The notes under the pieces: model-generated
What the model saw: the letters and a program-made list of their open reading frames with translations, nothing else
Databases searched by the model: none
What the model was told of the DNA's origin: nothing
In this document: positions 14,333 to 18,995 of the stretch, in pieces
Layout: every line of letters begins with the position of its first letter
Position numbering within the stretch: the stretch's first letter is position 1
DNA from: GCA-2861595 sp035536185
GTDB taxonomy: Bacteria; Actinomycetota; Acidimicrobiia; Acidimicrobiales; GCA-2861595
Reading direction: 5' to 3'
NCBI GenBank assembly: GCA_035536185.1
Contig: DATLOM010000071.1
Location: 1 to 18,995, forward strand
DNA length: 18,995 bases
Translations under genes and position numbers: made by a program

Positions 14333-15133
14333 TCAGTCCTTCTCGGCCACCAAGAGGGCGTAACCGGCGAAGCCGTCGCGCACGGCCTCGGCCGCCAGTG
14401 CCGTTCGTTGCCGGGCCACATCGAAATCGACGCCGGCCAAGGCCGGGGCCGCGGCCATGCGGAAGGCCACGAGGCGGGCGTCGATCTGGTCGATCATCTT
14501 GGCCAGGGCGGCGTCGTGGGACTCGGTCAGCGTCACCCGCAGGCCGGCGGCGGCCAGCAGCTCGGCGTACTCCTCCAGCGGGCGGGCGTCCGCCAGGCAG
14601 GCCACCCATCCGGCCAGCGTCTGCAATTCGTCGTGCAGACGGCTGGGGTCGAGCACCACGTCGGTCATGCCCAGGCGGCCACCGGGGCGTAGCACCCTGG
14701 CCATCTCCGCCGCCGCCGTCGGCTTGTCGGGGAAGGTGCAGAAGGCGCACTCGCAGACGATGGCGTCGACAGAGGCGTCGTCCAGGGGCAGACGCTCGGC
14801 GTCACCGACGGAGAAGCGGACCTGTCGGCCCAGGCCCTCGGCCTCCGACCTGGCGTTGGCCTTGGCCACGGCCTCGTCACCGAGGTCGACACCCTCCACG
14901 TTCACTCCGAACTCGGCCGCCAGCAGGAAGGCGGTGGTGCCAGGCCCGCTGGCGATGTCGAGCACCCGCTCACCGGTACGCAGGTTCAGCGATCTACCGA
15001 GACGGCGGGTGAGGTCCAATCCGCCGGGGTGATAGCTGTCGCCCAGGATGAGGGAAACGGCATCCTGCTGGTAGCTCCGGGCGCAACACAGCTTCACCTG
15101 GTCGGCGGAAGGAGCCGCCGCTTCGGTGCTCAC
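14333..15133 (-). CDS. ArsM-like class I SAM methyltransferase
   Basis: A 266-residue Rossmann-fold methyltransferase. The SAM motif I is VLDIASGPGT (57-66), with acidic loop GVDLGDEA, motif DAERLPL and the usual VLRPGGRL. Several cysteines match positions where arsenite methyltransferases bind As(III): a Cys pair near the N-terminus (Cys16-Cys17), Cys127/129/132 in VCECAFCTFPDK, aligned with the ArsM NCVINLS..DK stretch, and Cys179 in GWVACLADARPLEEY, aligned with ArsM IGCVAGAL..EY. The N-terminus (LGDSYHPGGLDLT) is not that of standard ArsM, and the ArsM GCGNP segment is absent. It could act on a metalloid, thiol or lipid. The GTG at 15133 overlaps the radical SAM stop by four bases; PiT begins 5 nt after this gene. 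ArsM relationship is inference from memory-based alignment. Confidence 0.75.
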   Translation of the reverse strand: MSTEAAAPSADQVKLCCARSYQQDAVSLILGDSYHPGGLDLTRRLGRSLNLRTGERVLDIASGPGTTAFLLAAEFGVNVEGVDLGDEAVAKANARSEAEGLGRQVRFSVGDAERLPLDDASVDAIVCECAFCTFPDKPTAAAEMARVLRPGGRLGMTDVVLDPSRLHDELQTLAGWVACLADARPLEEYAELLAAAGLRVTLTESHDAALAKMIDQIDARLVAFRMAAAPALAGVDFDVARQRTALAAEAVRDGFAGYALLVAEKD

Positions 15134-16701
15134 CTCAGCTTCTTGCCGATGTTGGTGGCGTCGGCGGGCACATGCGCTGACGGGTCCGACTCGCCGTTGC
15201 CGTCATGTCCGTTGCCGAACATCTTGGAGCCGTACTTGGTCGTCAGCAGCACGGGCTGGAGCTCCGTGGAGTTGGGCACGATGGTGGGAACGGAGGCGCC
15301 ACTCAGCATCTCCCGCACCTCTTCGCGGTAGCCGACCGAGTTGTAGGCGCAGAACGGGATGAGGCGCCCGTCGGGGGTGATCTCCTCCACGCAGCACTTC
15401 ATCAGCGCCTTGACGTTGAGTGTGTAGGGGTCCTGGAAGTCCTGGATCACCACCATGAAGGACTTGTCGGCGATGGACTTGAGGGCTTCGGGCAGGTCGA
15501 TCCCGCAGGTGGCGCACTCCAGCTGGCTGCCCGTGTTGCCGTCGGTGCCAGGGACCGCCGATGCGCTCCAGAGCTTCTCCAAAGCGCCCCGCACGCTCAT
15601 GTCCGGCATGACGCGATTGCTCACGTAGTCGAGGTAGTCGTCCACGTCGACCAGGCGAGGAATGGGCACCACGTTGTCGCCCTCCACCAGCAGGTAGGTG
15701 ATCGACCGGCAGGTGGGGAAGCAGCAGGGCACCGGGACGAAATCGGACAGCTTGAACCAGTCGCCGCACTGGTCCACGAGGCCGTGGATGATGTCGGCGT
15801 TGGTGAGGCGGTTCATCGGGTCGAACTCGACGTGGCGACCGGAGTGGGTGACGGGCTGGTAGGCCACCGACCTGACGGCCGGGTGCTTCACGCCGAAGCG
15901 GATGATGTCGCCCAGCTCGTGGTCGTTCAGGCCCTTCTCGACCGCGGCGACCAGCGATACGCCCAGGCCGAACTCGGCGCAGTTGTCCAGGGCTTTCTGC
16001 TTGGCCGCCCGAAGGTCGCGGCCACGGATCTTGATGTGGGTCTGCTCGTCGAAGCCGTCGAACTGCATGTAGATCGTCGGCTTCAGCTCGGCCAGGTCGG
16101 CCACGAACTTGCGGTCGTGGGCCAGCCGGATGCCGTTGGTGTTGAGCGTGACCATGTGCACGCCCTTGTCCTGGGCCATCTTGATGAAGTCGAGGATCTG
16201 GGGGTGGATGGTGGGCTCGCCGCCCGAGAACATCACCACCTCGGGATCGCCCTCGGCCCGGACGAAGGCGTCGAGGCCGGCCTCGACCTGGTCCATGGTG
16301 AGGGAGAAACCGTCGGGCTGGTGGCCGGAGTCGGCGAAGCAGATGGGGCAGTCGAGGTTGCAGTTGGAGTTGACCTCGATGATGCCGAGGCAGGCGTGCT
16401 GCTTGTGCTCCGGGCAGAGGCCGCAGTCCAGCGGGCAGCCGTCCTTGACCTCGGTCTGGGTCTCCAGCGGGTAGGTGCCGGGCTTGTTGTACTTCATCGA
16501 GTTGAAGTACATCTCGGCGTCGGAGTACAGCAGCGCCTCGAACTTGCCGTGCTCGGTGCACCGCTTTCGCAGGAAGACCTTGTTGTCCTTGACGTTGACC
16601 TCGGCGTCGATGACGGTCTTGCAGACAGGGCAGATGCTCTTCGTGTACTCGAGGAACACCTCGTCTCGATCGACCTTCTGACGGGGTGGGGTCATGGTCA
16701 C
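15130..16701 (-). CDS. Multi-cysteine radical SAM protein, MJ0619/Tes-like (tetraether lipid synthase family)
   Basis: A 523-residue radical SAM enzyme. From the downstream ATG at 16695, the cluster motif CNLDCPICF gives Cys112, Cys116, Cys119 (CX3CX2C) and the SAM motif SGGEPT falls at about 157-162. Extra cysteine clusters surround it: ICPVC near residue 22, CPLDCGLCPEHKQHAC (~87-102), VPCCFPTC, CATCGID, MKCC and IPFCAYN. These match my recollection of the archaeal MJ0619/Tes family, which carries several Fe-S/metal sites and joins phytanyl chains into tetraether lipids; bacterial homologues are of largely unknown role. AAGGAGA at 16711-16717 lies 9 bases before the GTG at 16701, chosen as start. 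The stop overlaps the methyltransferase GTG by four bases. Radical SAM class is certain; the Tes-like assignment is a strong inference, the substrate unknown. Confidence 0.85.
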   Translation of the reverse strand: MTMTPPRQKVDRDEVFLEYTKSICPVCKTVIDAEVNVKDNKVFLRKRCTEHGKFEALLYSDAEMYFNSMKYNKPGTYPLETQTEVKDGCPLDCGLCPEHKQHACLGIIEVNSNCNLDCPICFADSGHQPDGFSLTMDQVEAGLDAFVRAEGDPEVVMFSGGEPTIHPQILDFIKMAQDKGVHMVTLNTNGIRLAHDRKFVADLAELKPTIYMQFDGFDEQTHIKIRGRDLRAAKQKALDNCAEFGLGVSLVAAVEKGLNDHELGDIIRFGVKHPAVRSVAYQPVTHSGRHVEFDPMNRLTNADIIHGLVDQCGDWFKLSDFVPVPCCFPTCRSITYLLVEGDNVVPIPRLVDVDDYLDYVSNRVMPDMSVRGALEKLWSASAVPGTDGNTGSQLECATCGIDLPEALKSIADKSFMVVIQDFQDPYTLNVKALMKCCVEEITPDGRLIPFCAYNSVGYREEVREMLSGASVPTIVPNSTELQPVLLTTKYGSKMFGNGHDGNGESDPSAHVPADATNIGKKLR

Positions 16702-16710
16702 GAGGTCGTG

Positions 16711-16717
16711 TCTCCTT
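16711..16717 (-). promoter_or_regulatory. Ribosome binding site for the radical SAM gene
   Basis: AAGGAGA on the minus strand, 9 bases before GTG 16701 and 15 bases before ATG 16695. It is a strong Shine-Dalgarno sequence that favours GTG 16701. It sits in a 55-base gap after the DNA ligase stop, the largest gap in this minus-strand run, so an internal promoter here is possible. Confidence 0.6.
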
Positions 16718-16756
16718 GGGTCGCCGAAATGAGGATTCGGGCAAACTATCGCGGGC

Positions 16757-17827
16757 TCAGCCGGAGCGCAGATCGTCTCCGAAGACCTGCGCCAGGGCCT
16801 CAGGAACGGCCACCTCGAGCTGCGTGTAGGTGCACGATTCCGGCCGCCGATCGGGGCGCCAACGACGGAAAGCGGCCACGTGCCGGAAGCGGTCCCCCTG
16901 GAGGTGGTCGTAGGCCACCTCGCACACCAGCTCGGGCCGCAACAGCTCGAAGGAGCGGTCCTTGCCGGCGTTCCAGCGGCTCGGCGCCCCGGGCCGGCGG
17001 CCCCCCGGTTCGCCGCCCATCCACGGATGCTCGCCTGCCTCCGGGCCCACCCGGTACGGCTCCAGCTCGGCCACCAGGTCCTTGCGACGGGCCCCGGTGA
17101 ACGCAGCGGCGGCGCCGGCATTGTGCAGCACGCCGGCGTCGTCGTACAGGCCGAGCAAGAGCGAGCCCACCACGCCACCGGACTTGTGCCAGCGGAAGCC
17201 GGCCACGACGCAGTCGGCGGTGCGCTCGTGCTTGACCTTCACCATGGCCCGCTGGTCCTCCAGGTAGGGAACGCCCACGTGCTTGGCCACCACCCCGTCC
17301 AGGCCGGCTCCCTCGAACCGCTCGAACCAGTCCTCGGCCGTCGCTCGATCGTCGGTGGCCGGCGTGAGGTGTACGGGTGGGCGCACCGACGACAGCGCCT
17401 CCACCAGTAGCGCTCGGCGCTCCGAGAACGGCAGCGGCCGTAGGTCGCGGTCGCCCAGCGCCAGAAGGTCGAAGGCCACGAAGGAAGCCGGTACCTCCGC
17501 CGCCAACCGCTTCACCCTCGACTCGGCCGGGTGGATGCGCATCTGCAGGGCGTCGAAGTCGAGGCCCTTCGCACCGGCGACGACGATCTCGCCGTCGACC
17601 ACGCACCGGGGCGGCAACTCGGATAGAACGGCGGCGACCACGTCCGGGAAGTAACGGGTGAGCGGCTTCTCGTTACGGCTCCCCAGCTCCACCTCGTCGC
17701 CGTCCCGGAACACGATGCAGCGGAAGCCGTCCCACTTGGGCTCGAACAGCATCTCGCCGCCGGCGGGGATCTGCGACGACAGCTTGGCCAGCATCGGGGC
17801 GACGGGAGGCATGACCGGCAGGTTCAC
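16757..17827 (-). CDS. ligC: ATP-dependent DNA ligase, LigC-type
   Basis: Joins DNA nicks using ATP; 356 residues, matching mycobacterial LigC (about 358). Ligase motif I is EPKWDGFR with the AMP-accepting Lys31. Motif III is DGEIV and VAFDLL follows. Motif IV is GLDGVVAKH (~176-183) and motif V is MVKVKHERTADCVVAGF (~195-211). The OB-fold domain follows, containing ARRKDLVAEL and FRHVAAFRRWRPD. The GTG at 17827 overlaps the malQ stop by four bases (GTGA), fixing the start. LigC enzymes act with archaeo-eukaryotic primase-type partners in backup or end-joining repair in mycobacteria (established); no such partner or Ku gene is seen in this window. The pairing with malQ is probably an accident of operon order. 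Confidence 0.93.
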   Translation of the reverse strand: MNLPVMPPVAPMLAKLSSQIPAGGEMLFEPKWDGFRCIVFRDGDEVELGSRNEKPLTRYFPDVVAAVLSELPPRCVVDGEIVVAGAKGLDFDALQMRIHPAESRVKRLAAEVPASFVAFDLLALGDRDLRPLPFSERRALLVEALSSVRPPVHLTPATDDRATAEDWFERFEGAGLDGVVAKHVGVPYLEDQRAMVKVKHERTADCVVAGFRWHKSGGVVGSLLLGLYDDAGVLHNAGAAAAFTGARRKDLVAELEPYRVGPEAGEHPWMGGEPGGRRPGAPSRWNAGKDRSFELLRPELVCEVAYDHLQGDRFRHVAAFRRWRPDRRPESCTYTQLEVAVPEALAQVFGDDLRSG

Positions 17828-18995
17828 GGCGCCGGCTCGTCCGCCGGTACGGATGGTTGGTCCTTCGGGATGGCGCGGCGCTCGGCCAGCGCCGCGGCCA
17901 CGGCCAGCACGAGCGGGTCGCTCTCCACCTCTTCGAGGGGTCGGGGCAGGGCCAGCGACCAGTTCGGGCGCTCGTCGGTGGTGCCGGGAACGTTGGGGCG
18001 CTCCTCCACAGCGAGGCCGTCCTCCAGCGTCGCCACCACCACCGCGCTCGGTGCCTCGGCGAGAAGGTGGTGCAGCGCCTGCACCACCTCGGCCACCGGC
18101 GTCGAATCCGTCAACCCCGTCCAGGCGCTGATCCGCTCGTGGATCTCCAACGTCGATTCCACGTTGGGGTCCAGACCCAGCTGCTCCTGCTCGAGGAGGT
18201 CCTCGCCGGACCAGAGCCCGGCGACAGTGGGCAGGTCGTGGGTGGTGACGGCGGCCAGAGCCTGAGCCGGGAACTCCCGGGGAGGTCGGTCCTCGAACCA
18301 CACCAGCCGGTACGACAGCACGCGGCGCGCCGCCAGCTCCTCTCGGACCGAGTCCTCGACATTTCCCAGGTCCTCCCCCACCACGTAGGCACCCGCCCGC
18401 TGGCTCTCCAGGGCCAGGATGCCCAGCATCTCCTCCGACGGATAGCGGACGTAGGTCCCGTCGCGTGCCCCCGCGCCCTCGGGGATCCAGTAGAGCCGGA
18501 AGAGGCCCATCACGTGGTCGACCCGCATCCCGCCGGCGTGACGGAAGGCCGACCGCAGGGTGCGCACGAACGGCTCGTAGGCCGCGGCCCGGAGGCGCCA
18601 GGGATCGAATGGCGGCAGCCCCCAGTCCTGGCCCTGGGTGTTGAACTCGTCGGCCGGCGCCCCCACCCGCACCCCCCGGGCGAAGCAGTCCTGCCAGAGC
18701 CACGAATCCGCGCCCTCGGGATCGACGCCGATGGCGAGGTCGTGCACCAGGGCGATCTCCGCCCCTGCCGCCGCCAGTTGCCCGTCGAGCAGCCATTGGA
18801 TCCACTGGTGGAACCGGATCCGGTCACGGTGTTCGTCCACGAAGTCGAGGACCTCGGTCCCCTCCGGGTCCTGCAGGCCCGCCGGCCACTGGGACCAGGG
18901 CGTGCCGTGCTCCCCGGTGAGGGCGCAGAAGGTCGCGTACCCGGCCAGGGCTCCGCCCTCGGCCTCGCAGTAAGCGTCGAAGCGGGCGTCGGTGC
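17824..18995 (-). CDS. malQ: 4-alpha-glucanotransferase (amylomaltase) MalQ, N-terminus beyond window
   Basis: GH77 enzyme that transfers alpha-1,4-glucan chains between maltooligosaccharides or glycogen fragments. The visible 390 codons are the catalytic and C-terminal part; the frame continues past the right edge and no start is seen. Signatures present: GAPADEFNTQGQDWGLPP, RVDHVMGLFRLYWIP with the catalytic Asp nucleophile, YVVGEDLGNV with the Glu acid/base, and TTHDLPTVAG with the transition-state Asp. All three catalytic carboxylates are intact. The C-terminus ends at a TGA that overlaps the LigC GTG by four bases. It supports glycogen or maltodextrin metabolism. Family assignment is secure. 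Confidence 0.95.
   Translation of the reverse strand, partial: TDARFDAYCEAEGGALAGYATFCALTGEHGTPWSQWPAGLQDPEGTEVLDFVDEHRDRIRFHQWIQWLLDGQLAAAGAEIALVHDLAIGVDPEGADSWLWQDCFARGVRVGAPADEFNTQGQDWGLPPFDPWRLRAAAYEPFVRTLRSAFRHAGGMRVDHVMGLFRLYWIPEGAGARDGTYVRYPSEEMLGILALESQRAGAYVVGEDLGNVEDSVREELAARRVLSYRLVWFEDRPPREFPAQALAAVTTHDLPTVAGLWSGEDLLEQEQLGLDPNVESTLEIHERISAWTGLTDSTPVAEVVQALHHLLAEAPSAVVVATLEDGLAVEERPNVPGTTDERPNWSLALPRPLEEVESDPLVLAVAAALAERRAIPKDQPSVPADEPAP

Noticed and set aside
13143..14363. 406-codon plus-strand open frame opposite the PiT gene
   Set aside because: Gly/Glu/Arg-rich shadow translation; the PiT signatures on the minus strand are decisive.
14328..14750. N-terminal extension of the PiT frame
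   Set aside because: Lies within the methyltransferase gene; TTG 14327 with AAGGA upstream begins right at the first PiT helix.
15205..17100. 631-codon plus-strand open frame opposite the radical SAM and ligase genes
   Set aside because: Antisense shadow caused by GC-biased third positions; both opposite genes are clear family members.
16702..17178. N-terminal extension of the radical SAM frame
   Set aside because: Overlaps the ligase gene in another frame and precedes a strong ribosome site at 16711-16717.
17828..18805. N-terminal extension of the ligase frame
   Set aside because: Shadow of malQ; the ligase begins with its normal N-terminus at GTG 17827.

Overview
High-GC bacterial chromosome from a Gram-positive actinobacterial lineage, most likely an uncultured Acidimicrobiia-like organism. 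This is inferred from the GC-rich third codon positions, frequent GTG/TTG starts and 4-base GTGA gene overlaps. It is also inferred from a tig-clpP pair with an actinobacterial-type ClpP, a LAxTG (class E sortase type) surface protein, a menaquinone menC gene, a mycobacterial-style LigC ligase and PIG-V/GT39-like membrane glycosyltransferases. Every region carries coding or RNA genes; no gene-free stretch exceeds 300 bases. I see no CRISPR array, intact insertion sequence or prophage.

Left part, minus strand (1-4829): in transcription order, a PAS-GGDEF-EAL cyclic-di-GMP protein, a group-1-like [NiFe]-hydrogenase small subunit with no large subunit beside it, trigger factor, and ClpP running off the left edge. 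The genes abut or overlap (2-nt gap, 32-nt overlap, 4-nt GTGA overlap). Next come the 3' remnant of an HNH-nuclease-like gene (about 4970-5098) and convergent tRNA-Gly(TCC) and tRNA-Pro(TGG).

Middle part (5329-12854), mostly plus strand: a TrmA/RumA-type 5-methyluridine RNA methyltransferase; two small acidic proteins on the minus strand; a secreted LAATG-sorted surface protein; two membrane GT-C glycosyltransferases separated by a 43-codon stub of an FAD oxidoreductase; an enolase-superfamily o-succinylbenzoate synthase; and a (3R)-hydroxyacyl-CoA-dehydrogenase-like SDR.

Right part, minus strand (12794-18995), read right to left: 4-alpha-glucanotransferase MalQ (cut by the right edge), ATP-dependent DNA ligase LigC, a multi-cysteine radical SAM protein resembling the archaeal MJ0619/Tes (tetraether lipid synthase) family, an ArsM-like methyltransferase that keeps metalloid-type cysteines, a PiT phosphate permease, and a DoxX-like membrane protein. 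The radical SAM, methyltransferase and PiT genes are packed with a 4-nt overlap and a 5-nt gap, so they look like one functional unit. This is the most promising candidate for an undescribed system: possibly arsenic or lipid chemistry linked to phosphate/arsenate uptake. The orphan hydrogenase small subunit is the second most unusual feature.
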